From positions 1 through 33,294 of IMG/VR virus record IMGVR_UViG_3300034374_007877: DNA of 33,294 nucleotides; one strand, given 5' to 3'. This stretch comes from a virus. The notes under the pieces are model-generated. The model was not told the DNA's origin. It was given only the letters and a program-made list of their open reading frames with translations, and searched no databases. Positions 13,738-22,704 of this stretch are shown one piece after another (within the stretch, counting starts at the first letter, position 1; every line of letters starts with the position of its first letter). The position numbers and the translations under genes were made by a program.

Positions 13738-16017
13738 TTATGGATAATTTGTTATGTTAGTTTGATTAGTATTTACTGTAGTAGATGGCTGTACTATTAA
13801 ATTAGATGAGCTACTACTATTATTATTTGGATTATAAGGGGCTGAGCCTCCTATAGTACCCTCATTAGCATTATGAGTTAATACATTATATGATGTACTT
13901 ATTGTAGGTGTTATAGTTGTAAAATCATCTAACTCTAATAACTCTACATCATATACCATATTAGATACATCCCATTTAATGTTATTTTGTTGGTATCTTG
14001 TAGTAACAGATGCTACCTCATAAGTTAAAGCATTATAAAACGCTATATCTCCTACTAATTTACAGCTAACTCCATCAATAAAATCCCCTCTCAAATCCTT
14101 AAAAGTTTCAATAGCTATTCTCATTATACTATAAGCCTCTGTTTTACCTCTCCTTTGCCAACTATCGGTTAAACTTGTATCAGATAACCTAAATGAGTTT
14201 TGAGATAATATACTATTACCATCAGCATGAAAAAAAGTTTCTTTATATACCTCCTCATCCTCATCTATCTCACTATATATTATCTCATCATCTACTATAA
14301 CATTATTAGCAGGTATATAAAAACCACCAAATAAAGAGGATTTTAAAAAGCCTAAATCTATATCTATAGATGAGGTACTATCATAAGCTACTATATCATG
14401 GTATGGTCTGTAATACCTAAAAGTAAAACTATATACTCCATTTTGAGGTAGGTTAGGAGTTTCTATTTTAATTAGTTTTTTACTCCATGATACAGCACTA
14501 AAATTAGTATTATTAGCAGATGTATTAATACTGTTAAACCCTCCATTAGATATATATTTACATCTACCTGCTGTAGTACTCCATGTATATCCTGCTATAT
14601 TATCCCCTACTAAATAATAAGTACCTAACTGTATATATAGCTCATAGGTTATAGTAAGCCCACTCATTAAATAGTTATTAGGCATATTATTCCATGATAA
14701 ACTATCCATGTCAACTCTCGCATAAGTATAAAACTCAAATCTAACTTTATCTGTAGTAGATGTAGGTACTGATGGGTACTCATATTGTATATATAAGTCT
14801 GTATCTATTGCTGATGCTGTAGCCTGTTCTATAGGCTCAAATGTAAAAAGGTTTTTATTACTTTGAGATTGATAATCGTATGTACTCTGAGCTGCAAAAT
14901 TCTGATCACTACTAAGAGCCTGATAATTATAAGTATCAGCCCCTCCACTTTCACTCCATAAAGTAGGGAAGCCTGAATAAGTAGCTGCAGGAGTAGGTAC
15001 AGGATTAAATGTTATTCTTTCAAATGTACCATTTCTAATAAAGTTATACCCCTCAAAATCCATAGTATTAGATTTAAAAGTTAACTCCACTCTATTTAAT
15101 GGTACAACTATCTCCTTTTCCATATCAGCCCCTATAAATGCTAACTCATTAACATTATCTTTATCTACTCCTGTTATAGTATAACCTGATGTATAGCTAC
15201 CTGTAGCATCTACAGTTATAGTACTCTCAGTACCTACATTAGCATTAAAATCCCTATATAATAAAGTAGTACCCTCATACTCCTGTACCCTTACTATATG
15301 CCACATATCGTTATATAAATATATATGAGCTTTAAAAGGTCTTAATATTTCTTTTATAACCTTATTACAAAACCATCCAACATCCTCATTTTGGCTACCT
15401 TTCTTTTTAATTTCTTTATATAAAGCACTATCTACAAATGTTTGATTTAATGGGCTATCTGTAGTAGCACTATTATGATTATCCTCATATACATTAACAG
15501 ACTCTCTAATGCCTAATGGGTTATCTAATTGGTTAAGACATAACCTTAATACCTCTATTACAGATTTTTGCCCTGTATATAAAGTACCCACACCTGTATC
15601 CTCAAATCTAACATATTTTAAATGGCTTAATCCATCTGTAAACTGTATAGAGCTATTATATGGAGGAGTAGTAAAAGGCTCTGTAGCTATCTCTGATTGA
15701 TTGTAACCCCTCCATACTATTTGATTATCTGTAGCAGGGTTTCTAACCAAAGTCATCATATAATCCCCATAAGATGCTGTTAAAAACTCTGAGTATTGCC
15801 CCTCTGTTTCATTCCATATATTAACTGTAGCTGTACTATTCCTAATAGGCTCAAATTGGTCTGCATTTTTCCATTTAATCTCTACAGGTTTACCACCTAA
15901 CTCCATCTCTGAGGTACTACCTACATAACCCTCTAAATATATATTTAACCTCCAAGTTATATCAATATCCTTTTGAGTAGTTTTAAAATCTGTTTGATAT
16001 TTTAAACCGTATGCCAT
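13738..16017 (-). CDS. Tail tip/baseplate hub protein (Tal-like)
   Basis: A 759-residue protein directly after the tape measure gene. The first ~130 residues (ITWRLNIYLEGYVGSTSEME, IVWRGYNQSE) resemble the distal-tail/hub proteins of siphoviruses of Bacteroidota, with WR-x-N-I-Y and I-V-W-R-G-Y signatures. The middle includes a carbohydrate-binding-like beta region; the last ~50 residues are Asn/Ser/Thr-rich. It likely forms the tail-tip hub that attaches the receptor-binding proteins. Specific domain limits are not certain. Its position and length fit this role well. Confidence 0.75.
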   Translation of the reverse strand: MAYGLKYQTDFKTTQKDIDITWRLNIYLEGYVGSTSEMELGGKPVEIKWKNADQFEPIRNSTATVNIWNETEGQYSEFLTASYGDYMMTLVRNPATDNQIVWRGYNQSEIATEPFTTPPYNSSIQFTDGLSHLKYVRFEDTGVGTLYTGQKSVIEVLRLCLNQLDNPLGIRESVNVYEDNHNSATTDSPLNQTFVDSALYKEIKKKGSQNEDVGWFCNKVIKEILRPFKAHIYLYNDMWHIVRVQEYEGTTLLYRDFNANVGTESTITVDATGSYTSGYTITGVDKDNVNELAFIGADMEKEIVVPLNRVELTFKSNTMDFEGYNFIRNGTFERITFNPVPTPAATYSGFPTLWSESGGADTYNYQALSSDQNFAAQSTYDYQSQSNKNLFTFEPIEQATASAIDTDLYIQYEYPSVPTSTTDKVRFEFYTYARVDMDSLSWNNMPNNYLMSGLTITYELYIQLGTYYLVGDNIAGYTWSTTAGRCKYISNGGFNSINTSANNTNFSAVSWSKKLIKIETPNLPQNGVYSFTFRYYRPYHDIVAYDSTSSIDIDLGFLKSSLFGGFYIPANNVIVDDEIIYSEIDEDEEVYKETFFHADGNSILSQNSFRLSDTSLTDSWQRRGKTEAYSIMRIAIETFKDLRGDFIDGVSCKLVGDIAFYNALTYEVASVTTRYQQNNIKWDVSNMVYDVELLELDDFTTITPTISTSYNVLTHNANEGTIGGSAPYNPNNNSSSSSNLIVQPSTTVNTNQTNITNYP

Positions 16018-16020
16018 CTA

Positions 16021-17832
16021 TTAATAATTTTGTTGTTTATTATATCTCCCCATAACTCCTACTAATCTATCTGCCTCTATCTCAAAAGTAACCATACCTG
16101 CCCCCATTCCCTGAGGTTGCATAAATTGTTTTAACTTATCTAATGGAGCAATAACCTCAGGATTAGTTAAGGATGTACCTCTACCCTCTCCTACATTTAC
16201 TAAACTTTCTCCAAATGCTAAACCTCCATTAGCCATCTGAGGAGCCTCCTGAGATGTTAATACGCTTTTCATTGCTGCTCCAATAGCTACAAGGGCTACC
16301 CCACCACCTATTAATGCTGCAGGATTTGTAAATATTCCTGATTTTAGAGCAATTTTAACAGCTAATAAAGATGTACCTAATGCTATTAATTGCCCTCCTA
16401 TACCTTTTACAATACTGCTAAGTTGGTCAACAAAAGCAGAGCCTATATTAATTACATCTCCTCCTGCCATCATCTCCCCTAAAGCCTCCCCCATCATAAC
16501 GAATGATGAGCTAATAACCTCATTTAAAGCACCTGTTAACATTTCTCCTCCTACCTCTGCTGCCTGTATTTGCCTATCTATCCATTCACTTACAGGATCT
16601 TTTTCAGTTTCTAAAGTAGCCCCTAACTGCTCTATCCCTTTTAATTCTAAATTAATAGGAGTAGTAGCAATACTATCAATAGCATCCTTTAGCCCATTTG
16701 TTTTACTTTCTACTTTATCTATATTTGCTATCCTACTACTATATGCTGAATTACTTTTTACTACCTCCTTAGTTTCTTCTTTTAATGAGGCTGTAGTACT
16801 CTTAATTGTAGTAGTTAATCTTTTACCTGCTGCTAAATATTCATCATAAGTTATTACCCCCTCCTTTAACTGAGCCTTTAATACTTTTAATGCTGTTATA
16901 CTATTTTTTTGTAAAGTTTTAAAATCCTTTGAGCTATTTACTAATCTATTAGCTGCATTTTGTACATCTATAATACCTTTTACTGTAGGTTGTGAAAATG
17001 CTGCGATTTGTTTCCACCATGATAAATCAGAGTTATTAATATCTGTAATAGTTCCTAATAGCTCATTAATCCCATCTACTACTGCTGATACTGATTTAGT
17101 TACTATACCATTATTACTATCTAATGATAAAGCAAATTGATCATAGGCATCCTCCATATTAGAAAATTTACCTGTCAAAGTTTCTGATATAGCTGCCATA
17201 GAGCCTGATACTCCCTCAGCATTACCTAAATCTGTTATATATCCCCTTATGCTCTCTGATGTATTTTTAACCTCTGTAGTAACCCCTTTAAAGGTAAATG
17301 CTACTTTATCTCCTTGCTTAGATGCCCTAATACCAAATTCTTTTAACCTTTCAAACTCTCCTGTTTGAGCATCTATAATCCCCTCTGCTAATTGGTCGAA
17401 TGATTTACCTGTAGAGGCTGCTAAATCCCCTAACTTACCCATCTCATCCCTTGTAGGTTTAAAGCCCTGATTAGCTAACTTTACAAAACTATCAGTTAGC
17501 TCCTTTACTTGAAAAGGTGTTTTAGATGCAAAATCTGTTAACATCCTCATAGATGATTGTGCTGCAGATGAACTACCTAATGTAGTAGTTAATACAGCCT
17601 CCATCTTTTGAAATTCTGCTATAGTGTTTACTATACTTTTACCAAAAGCAATAACAGGAGCTACTGCCATAGCTACCCCTATACCTTTCTGTAGTGTACC
17701 CCAACTATCAGCATTTTTCTTTACAGATTTATCTACTGAGCCTATCTCTGAATTAATCTGTTTTACCTTTCTTTTAAGGTCTTTAATCTCTGCCCCTACC
17801 TCTACTATTAATTTTTCTATTGTTTGAGCCAT
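16021..17832 (-). CDS. Tape measure protein
   Basis: A 603-residue protein with an N-terminal coiled coil (EKLIVEVGAEIKDLKRKVKQ), then a helical TMP core with FASKTPFQVKELTDSFVKLA and FKPTRDEMGKLGDLAASTGK, both typical of tape measure proteins. Residues ~455-520 hold hydrophobic, glycine-rich membrane-like segments (LIALGTSLLAVKIAL, AALIGGGVALVAIGAAM). The family sets tail length and is ejected with the DNA; at ~0.15 nm per residue a tail of about 90 nm is expected. It follows the chaperone pair, as in the canonical tail gene order. Confidence 0.92.
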   Translation of the reverse strand: MAQTIEKLIVEVGAEIKDLKRKVKQINSEIGSVDKSVKKNADSWGTLQKGIGVAMAVAPVIAFGKSIVNTIAEFQKMEAVLTTTLGSSSAAQSSMRMLTDFASKTPFQVKELTDSFVKLANQGFKPTRDEMGKLGDLAASTGKSFDQLAEGIIDAQTGEFERLKEFGIRASKQGDKVAFTFKGVTTEVKNTSESIRGYITDLGNAEGVSGSMAAISETLTGKFSNMEDAYDQFALSLDSNNGIVTKSVSAVVDGINELLGTITDINNSDLSWWKQIAAFSQPTVKGIIDVQNAANRLVNSSKDFKTLQKNSITALKVLKAQLKEGVITYDEYLAAGKRLTTTIKSTTASLKEETKEVVKSNSAYSSRIANIDKVESKTNGLKDAIDSIATTPINLELKGIEQLGATLETEKDPVSEWIDRQIQAAEVGGEMLTGALNEVISSSFVMMGEALGEMMAGGDVINIGSAFVDQLSSIVKGIGGQLIALGTSLLAVKIALKSGIFTNPAALIGGGVALVAIGAAMKSVLTSQEAPQMANGGLAFGESLVNVGEGRGTSLTNPEVIAPLDKLKQFMQPQGMGAGMVTFEIEADRLVGVMGRYNKQQNY

Positions 17833-17840
17833 GTTTTTAC

Positions 17841-18125
17841 TTAATTACTCCATTTATTATTATACTCTCCTTTCTCTCTCATTAATTCCCTAAACTCTGT
17901 AAATGTCATGCCCTTTCCTGTTTTCTTTATTTCATCCATTGGTAACCTTATTACATCCTGAGGCTTTATAGTTTGGCTTTGTTTATGAGCAGCTAAATTA
18001 TTTCTTTGAGTAAAATCTAACCTCCATAAATGTAACCTCTCCTGCTCTGTTTCATTATATACCTCCTGATATATAAAAAAATCTGCCCAAGTCATATTGT
18101 AAAACTCAGGCAGACTAAATCCCAT
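17841..18125 (-). CDS. Tail assembly chaperone, T-like C-terminal part (probably made by frameshift)
   Basis: A 94-residue ORF starting MGFSLPEFYNMTWADFFIYQ, typical of gpGT extensions in siphoviruses. Its reading frame is open upstream without stops through ATG back to the A10 run at 18174-18183, in the -1 frame of the preceding chaperone gene. It is therefore probably expressed mainly as a -1 frameshift fusion of about 230 residues, though the ATG at 18123-18125 could also be used. The extension binds the tape measure protein while the G part binds tail tube subunits, in the well-known family model. Confidence 0.85.
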   Translation of the reverse strand: MGFSLPEFYNMTWADFFIYQEVYNETEQERLHLWRLDFTQRNNLAAHKQSQTIKPQDVIRLPMDEIKKTGKGMTFTEFRELMREKGEYNNKWSN

Positions 18126-18163
18126 TTTAATGGATAGCTTTTTTAATTGCTTAAATGTTACCT

Positions 18164-18532
18164 CTACTGAGCCTTTTTTTTTTCATCTCCCTCCTCATCA
18201 GTTTTATCATCTGATTTAGGTAAGGATTGATATACCTCTAATAAAAACTTTTTTAACTGCCCTGCATCCATCTCATCCATCATATCTCCTACCCATATAT
18301 TATCCTCTGTAAACTCCTGCTTTTCTACCCTGCAGCCATCTTTAATAGAACAGTATAAAATATCTCTCAATACTATCATATTACCTACCTGAATTAGTTG
18401 TAATATATCTTTATAGTACTGAGGCATATCTACCCCCTTTAGTTCTAAATATAGAGCAGTAGTATTTATACCCATTTTAATAGGTAGTTTTTTACCTCCT
18501 AACTCTATAAATGTTGTTTCTTTAATTGCCAT
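18164..18532 (-). CDS. Tail assembly chaperone, G-like
   Basis: A 122-residue protein between the tail tube and tape measure genes. Its start (IKETTFIELGGKKLPIKMGI) and acidic, lysine-rich tail (DDKTDEEGDEKKKAQ) match G-type tail assembly chaperones. The ORF ends just after an A10 run that can shift ribosomes into the downstream T-like frame. The protein coats the tape measure before tube polymerisation and is absent from virions. The start lies 25 nt after the tail-tube stop, and the gene is read from the promoter near 19002. Confidence 0.85.
   Translation of the reverse strand: MAIKETTFIELGGKKLPIKMGINTTALYLELKGVDMPQYYKDILQLIQVGNMIVLRDILYCSIKDGCRVEKQEFTEDNIWVGDMMDEMDAGQLKKFLLEVYQSLPKSDDKTDEEGDEKKKAQ
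18174..18183 (-). other. A10 slippery site for -1 programmed frameshift
   Basis: The minus strand carries ten consecutive A inside codons GAA-AAA-AAA-AAG. A -1 slip continues GGC TCA GTA GAG GTA ACA and stays open into the T-like ORF. This is the standard G/GT arrangement of lambda-like tail chaperones. The run length also allows simple slippage by polymerase or ribosome. Confidence 0.8.
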
Positions 18533-18557
18533 AATGTCAAGAAATTTAATTAATAAT

Positions 18558-18968
18558 TTATGATACTGCTGATTGAGTTAAAGCACCTTTACCATTAATA
18601 GTACCTGAGTACTCTGATACTGCTCCATTAGATGCAGTAATAGATATATTAGATATATCTGCTGTACCTGTCCACTCTGTATCCCCTGATACTCCTGTAG
18701 TAAATAATACAGTAACATTAGTACCATTAATTAAAGCTGTACCTAAATCAGATACCCCTATAGTAGCACTAAAATCAGTTAGAGCAGATACATCTAAACT
18801 CCATGATTTTTGCCCATTAATATGGTTATTCCATCCTGCATCATCTTTACAAGTTGCATCAGGTAAATCCTGATCTATGTTTAATGTACATTCTTTTGCA
18901 CATGCTACAGTATTACCATCAATTTTAATTCTTAGTAACCTGCCATCAAATACTCCTGCTGTTGCCAT
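18558..18968 (-). CDS. Major tail (tube) protein
   Basis: A 136-residue protein. The beginning MATAGVFDGRLLRIKIDGNT, the CTLNIDQDLPDATCKDD block and the GQKSWSLDVSAL strand are typical of TP901-1-like tail tube proteins. It lies upstream of the chaperones and has its own strong-looking promoter at 19002-19009, as expected for a protein made in hundreds of copies per virion. The two cysteines in the ACAKECTLN region are a noticeable feature. Tube hexamers form the tail shaft. Confidence 0.88.
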   Translation of the reverse strand: MATAGVFDGRLLRIKIDGNTVACAKECTLNIDQDLPDATCKDDAGWNNHINGQKSWSLDVSALTDFSATIGVSDLGTALINGTNVTVLFTTGVSGDTEWTGTADISNISITASNGAVSEYSGTINGKGALTQSAVS

Positions 18969-19001
18969 AATTTTATTATTTTAGTTTTTTAATTTAGATA
19001 A

Positions 19002-19009
19002 CAAAGATA
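19002..19009 (-). promoter_or_regulatory. Promoter P2 (TATCTTTG) for tail tube gene
   Basis: The minus strand reads TATCTTTG at 19009-19002, matching TAnnTTTG, in the 102-bp gap upstream of the tail tube gene; its leader would be about 28 nt. A perfect 12-bp palindrome, ATAGTTAACTAT (19017-19028), lies just upstream, centred about 13 bp from the -7 element as in P1. No clear -33 box. Confidence 0.6.
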
Positions 19010-19070
19010 CTTAATAATAGTTAACTATAAAATTAACTAAAATGTGTTATTAATATAATTGCTTTCATTT

Positions 19071-20873
19071 TTAATAGTTTGTTGTTACACTCATAAATGT
19101 GTCTATTGCTGACAATTCAGAAGCACTCAAACTTGATGAACTTGATACTAATATTTTATTGTAGCTTTGTGAATTGTAAACAGCACTTAATCTCTGTAAA
19201 CTTCCTAATGTTAAATTATCCCTGCCTGTTATGTGTCCAAAACCTTTTCCATCATCAGTCCCTGTAAACACAACATTTGTTTCTGTATTGCCGTTTAAGT
19301 TTATAACGTAAGGACTACCACTATTATTCCATTTAAACCAACATCTAAAATTAGATCCACTTACAACTGCGTTTGTACTTTGTATTTTTCTATTATTCGC
19401 TGCAATATTTACTTGAATATAAATAGTACCATTTGAATTAATACCAAAAATTATATAAGTGGTATCTATTGAACTGTCGGCACTTGTAATAAAACTTTGA
19501 GCTGTACCATCAAAATAACCATTATAAAAAAAATATCCACTTGTATGATTTAATAAATCACTTCCAACTGCATTTTGAAATCCATTTGTACCATTAAAAT
19601 TAACATAACTTGTAGCTATTATTGGCTTAAATGCTTGTGTTGATTGTGCAAATTCAAAAGCATTTGGGCTTTTATCTAAAGACAAAGAACGCAAAGCCGT
19701 ATTTTTAGGAATATATAACTTTAAATCTGTTATTGATAAAGGATTAAATTCTACCGAAATACCATTGGATGTTGAAGATGTAGCTCCTACTGTATTAGTA
19801 GCTGTTACTTCACAAGTTATTGATGTTCCTATATCTGTTAATGTTGTTAAATAAGTGCTATTAGTTTCGCCACCAATAGAAACCCCATCCCTTTTCCATT
19901 GATAAGTATAAGTTGTTGTTGCGTGTGTTATCCAAGTTCCGTTTGTTGTTGTTAATGTTTGATTTTGATAAGCATTACCACTCACTAAAGGAGCAACCGT
20001 ATTAGTTGGAGAAACTCTTAAATCTATATCTATAACAGATGGATATGAGGTTGTTGTACCTAAAATATTAGTAATATCTATATCGGGTAATACTAATGTA
20101 TCCCCACTACCTACAGTATTAGTATAGGATAAATTTGAGTTTTCTACTGTAGCATCAGAGCAGATACCTGTGATTTGTGTTCTCTCTGCTACTATATTAC
20201 TCCATCCTGAGCCTCCCGAACTATCAAAAGCCCTTACCCTATAATAATATATTAAATCTGTAGTTACTCCTGTATGGCTATAACTCTCTGTATCTGTAGC
20301 ATTAGTTACTAATAAACTCCATCCATTATCTATATTATTAGTATATTCTACCCTATAACCTGCATTACCTGTTACCCTACTCCATGTTAAATCTATCTGA
20401 GTAGTACCATTATCTGATGCAGCTAAATCTGTTATCCTTGTTAAATCTCCTGATATTTGAGCTAAATAATGCTCTAATACTATAGTTTTAACTATTCTCG
20501 TACCTGTTTTAGTAGGTACTTTATCTGTACTATTATCTAAAAGCCTATTAGTTACTACCCTAAAGTTATCTGATGTAAAATAGGTATCATTATGTAACAA
20601 TTTTAATATTTGGCTACCTATATTATCACTATCTGCAGAGCCTCCTACAGCATTAGTATATTTAGTAATAACCATTAATGTAATAGTAGCTACCCCATTA
20701 AAATTATCTTTACAGCTATCCTCTTTAAAATCAAAATCAGCAAAGTATATAAATGGAGTATCCTCATCAGCCTTTACTACATCATATACATTAACAGTAG
20801 TAGCATTTAATGTTATACTACCCTGTAAAGCTGTATAATACTCCTCCCTTAATTCATTATAGCTATCTATCAT
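19071..20873 (-). CDS. Tail terminator fused to FN3, Ig-like and lectin-like domains
   Basis: A 600-residue chimera. Residues ~1-138 look like a tail terminator (DUF3168/gpU type: LREEYYTALQGSI, DTPFIYFADFDF, ISGDL) and sit exactly where that gene belongs. Residues ~140-235 form an FN3 domain (QIDLTWSRV..AGYRVEYTN..YYYRVRAFDSSG). About 290-380 is an Ig-like repeat (TYTYQWKRDGVSIGG..). The last ~215 residues resemble a LamG/ConA-type fold (LTLGSLQRLSA, EL SAIDTFM). CpG counts jump inside the gene near 20200, so the Ig and lectin part appears to have been acquired. The fusion would put adhesin domains at the head-tail junction. Confidence 0.75.
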   Translation of the reverse strand: MIDSYNELREEYYTALQGSITLNATTVNVYDVVKADEDTPFIYFADFDFKEDSCKDNFNGVATITLMVITKYTNAVGGSADSDNIGSQILKLLHNDTYFTSDNFRVVTNRLLDNSTDKVPTKTGTRIVKTIVLEHYLAQISGDLTRITDLAASDNGTTQIDLTWSRVTGNAGYRVEYTNNIDNGWSLLVTNATDTESYSHTGVTTDLIYYYRVRAFDSSGGSGWSNIVAERTQITGICSDATVENSNLSYTNTVGSGDTLVLPDIDITNILGTTTSYPSVIDIDLRVSPTNTVAPLVSGNAYQNQTLTTTNGTWITHATTTYTYQWKRDGVSIGGETNSTYLTTLTDIGTSITCEVTATNTVGATSSTSNGISVEFNPLSITDLKLYIPKNTALRSLSLDKSPNAFEFAQSTQAFKPIIATSYVNFNGTNGFQNAVGSDLLNHTSGYFFYNGYFDGTAQSFITSADSSIDTTYIIFGINSNGTIYIQVNIAANNRKIQSTNAVVSGSNFRCWFKWNNSGSPYVINLNGNTETNVVFTGTDDGKGFGHITGRDNLTLGSLQRLSAVYNSQSYNKILVSSSSSLSASELSAIDTFMSVTTNY

Positions 20874-21373
20874 TTTTTAAAAAATTTCTTTAATTCTCTT
20901 TTAATATTTCTTATATGCTTATCCTCATTTAGAGCTATAGCATTAAACCAAAATGGCTGAGCATCTGTACCCTCCTCTGCTATCTTTTTACTAACATAGT
21001 ATGTAGCTCTACCTACCTCATTACCTGATACTCCTAACTTTTTTCTAACCCAATCTGATAAATCCCCATACTCTCCTGATGCTATTTTATGAGGAGGAGT
21101 ACCCTCCTCTATATCTAATGCATAATGTACTGTAGGAGCTATCTCATGTATTAACCCATTATCCTGAGTACCTACCTTTTTCATGCTATTCCTTAACCCT
21201 CCTGTATTATCAGTACCATTTACTTTTAGGTTTCTCCTTGCATCTCTTATTATACTCCTTGTAGTTATCTCATTGGCATCTGCAATAGGTTTTAATACCT
21301 CATCCTTATAACCCTGTATTTTTTGGGCTAACTTTTTTTGAGATGCTTTATTAATACCTATTTTAACTTTCAT
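20870..21373 (-). CDS. HK97 gp10-like neck/head-tail protein
   Basis: A 167-residue protein (ATG at 21371-21373; an upstream TTG at 21382 is less likely). The pattern GGLRNSMKKV..IAPTVHYALDIEEGTPPHKI..QPFWFNAIAL matches HK97 gp10-like neck proteins, which link connector and tail terminator. Its 3' end overlaps the tail-terminator gene by ATGA, and it follows the head-closure gene. The C-terminus is basic (ELKKFFKK). Confidence 0.8.
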   Translation of the reverse strand: MKVKIGINKASQKKLAQKIQGYKDEVLKPIADANEITTRSIIRDARRNLKVNGTDNTGGLRNSMKKVGTQDNGLIHEIAPTVHYALDIEEGTPPHKIASGEYGDLSDWVRKKLGVSGNEVGRATYYVSKKIAEEGTDAQPFWFNAIALNEDKHIRNIKRELKKFFKK

Positions 21374-21686
21374 TAGTAGCAATAATTATTAAATACTGAT
21401 CCCTCTCCTGCCAATTTTCAACTGAGTTAATTTTATATACTTTACTATCCCATGTTAAAGTAAAATCATCTATATCTGTTATAGTAAACTCCTTAAATCT
21501 AAATTTAAAACTTACTGCATCCTGTAGATATTCTCTACCCTCCTCAGTAACCCCATTAGCTGATAGGTTTTTAACCTCAGCCCTAAAAGTGCCTATAGTA
21601 GTATCTGAGGATGTAAAACCTCCTTTACCATCAGATGTAGTAGATAACTGTTTTAAAGTAATAAATTCTCTATGCTTTCTACCCAT
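21363..21686 (-). CDS. Head-tail adaptor / head closure protein (SPP1 gp16-like)
   Basis: A 107-residue protein. It has the short beta-barrel pattern of head-closure proteins: ITLKQLSTTSDGKGGFT, FRAEVKNLSANG, then FTLTWDSKVYKINSVENW, YLIIIATNES. In the family it closes the connector after packaging and provides a dock for the neck and tail. Its ATG shares a base with the stop of the connector gene at 21686. Gene order strengthens the call. Confidence 0.8.
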   Translation of the reverse strand: MGRKHREFITLKQLSTTSDGKGGFTSSDTTIGTFRAEVKNLSANGVTEEGREYLQDAVSFKFRFKEFTITDIDDFTLTWDSKVYKINSVENWQERDQYLIIIATNES

Positions 21687-22297
21687 TATAATTTAATGTT
21701 TTTATAAGGCTCTAACAATATTTTAGCATCATTAGGTATTAAGTTATCTGTAATACTCATACCTGTATCTCTATAATCATATAACCTTAAAACTACCCTT
21801 TTAACTGCATCTATAATAGGCTCAGGTATATCAGTACTATCATCCCCATAACCTGCTACATAAGTTACCTGTAATTGATAATCATTTAATATATCTCTTA
21901 CTGTATGCCCTGCAGGTAAATATGTATTCCCTGCAAACTCTATATATTTATCATTAATACCCTTAACATAATAATCATTATTAACTGTTAAAGTAGTAGA
22001 GTTATTATCATAACTAATCTGCTCTACAGTAGTAACTGACTGTATAGGAGCATGAGGTAAATCTACTAAACCTGAGTAGCTTTTATAAAATACTTTTAAA
22101 GTTTGACTAATTAAAGCCCTATTTAGATACTCCTCTATTAATTTAGTAGCAGTAGTTACAAAAGCAGCTATTAATGTATCATCTGTAGCATAGCCTACCT
22201 CCAAAAAAGTTTTCATATCTGCAGTACTTACTACAGGATTAACAGGAGCAGAGGTAACAGATATTTCATGGAAAGTATTTACATTAAAATTAGGCAT
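21686..22297 (-). CDS. Head-tail connector protein (gp6/gp15-like)
   Basis: A 203-residue protein. The early VSTADMKTFLEVGYATDDTL, the LIEEYLNRALISQTLKVFY helices, PHAPIQSVTTVEQI and a C-terminal helix VKRVVLRLYDYRDTG match the phage gp6-like connector family, which forms a ring under the portal. It overlaps the small upstream gene by 8 nt and continues the usual portal-capsid-connector-closure-neck order, interrupted here by the sugar-enzyme island. Confidence 0.85.
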   Translation of the reverse strand: MPNFNVNTFHEISVTSAPVNPVVSTADMKTFLEVGYATDDTLIAAFVTTATKLIEEYLNRALISQTLKVFYKSYSGLVDLPHAPIQSVTTVEQISYDNNSTTLTVNNDYYVKGINDKYIEFAGNTYLPAGHTVRDILNDYQLQVTYVAGYGDDSTDIPEPIIDAVKRVVLRLYDYRDTGMSITDNLIPNDAKILLEPYKNIKL

Positions 22298-22490
22298 CTT
22301 TAGTATCCTTATTAGTTTTTAATTGTTTTGTTTTTTTCTCAGTTTTCTCCTCTTTAACCTTAACAGTAATAGCCTCAGCCCTCCCTATTGAGATTAAATA
22401 TTTAGCCTGAGCCTCAGATATATCTACTTTATCCCCTGCTTTAGCTACACTATTTTTTTGTACTAAGTCCGTTTTTAGTTTTACTAACAT
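22290..22490 (-). CDS. Small Lys-rich head-region protein (paralogue B)
   Basis: A 66-residue protein. The core KAGDKVDISEAQAKYLISIG, flanked by a strand VKLKTDLVQKN, resembles the core of its upstream neighbour (KAGDTAFIPENAAKVYEG). Similar mini-proteins with a K-x-G-D...A motif occur next to connector genes in many phages. The C-terminus is very basic (KEEKTEKKTKQLK). It overlaps the upstream gene by 41 nt and the connector by 8 nt. The function is unknown; capsid decoration or assembly are possible. Confidence 0.6.
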   Translation of the reverse strand: MLVKLKTDLVQKNSVAKAGDKVDISEAQAKYLISIGRAEAITVKVKEEKTEKKTKQLKTNKDTKDA

Positions 22491-22698
22491 TTGTTTTAGT
22501 TTTAGGTTTTATAGGCTCAGCTTTAGGCTCTGCCTTTTTAGTTACTTTTTTAGGTACTACTTTACCTATAGATAGCCTTTTACCCTCATATACTTTTGCA
22601 GCATTTTCAGGTATAAATGCAGTATCTCCTGCTTTATAAAATTTACTATCTACTGATGTAGGTTTAAAAAAAGTTACTTCTATTTTATTATTTGCCAT
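22450..22698 (-). CDS. Small Lys-rich head-region protein (paralogue A)
   Basis: An 82-residue protein. The N-terminal half (IEVTFFKPTSV, YKAGDTAFIPENAAKVYEGK) is a small beta/helix domain related in pattern to the next gene; the C-terminal half is an extended Lys/Pro tail (KKVTKKAEPKAEPIKPKTKT) that looks disordered and could bind DNA or acidic surfaces. It lies directly downstream of the sugar-enzyme island. No characterised family is recognised. Confidence 0.6.
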   Translation of the reverse strand: MANNKIEVTFFKPTSVDSKFYKAGDTAFIPENAAKVYEGKRLSIGKVVPKKVTKKAEPKAEPIKPKTKTNVSKTKNGLSTKK

Positions 22699-22704
22699 CT
22701 TATA

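Noticed and set aside
21374-21382. TTG start for the gp10-like gene
   Set aside because: An in-frame ATG lies three codons downstream and matches the usual family start.
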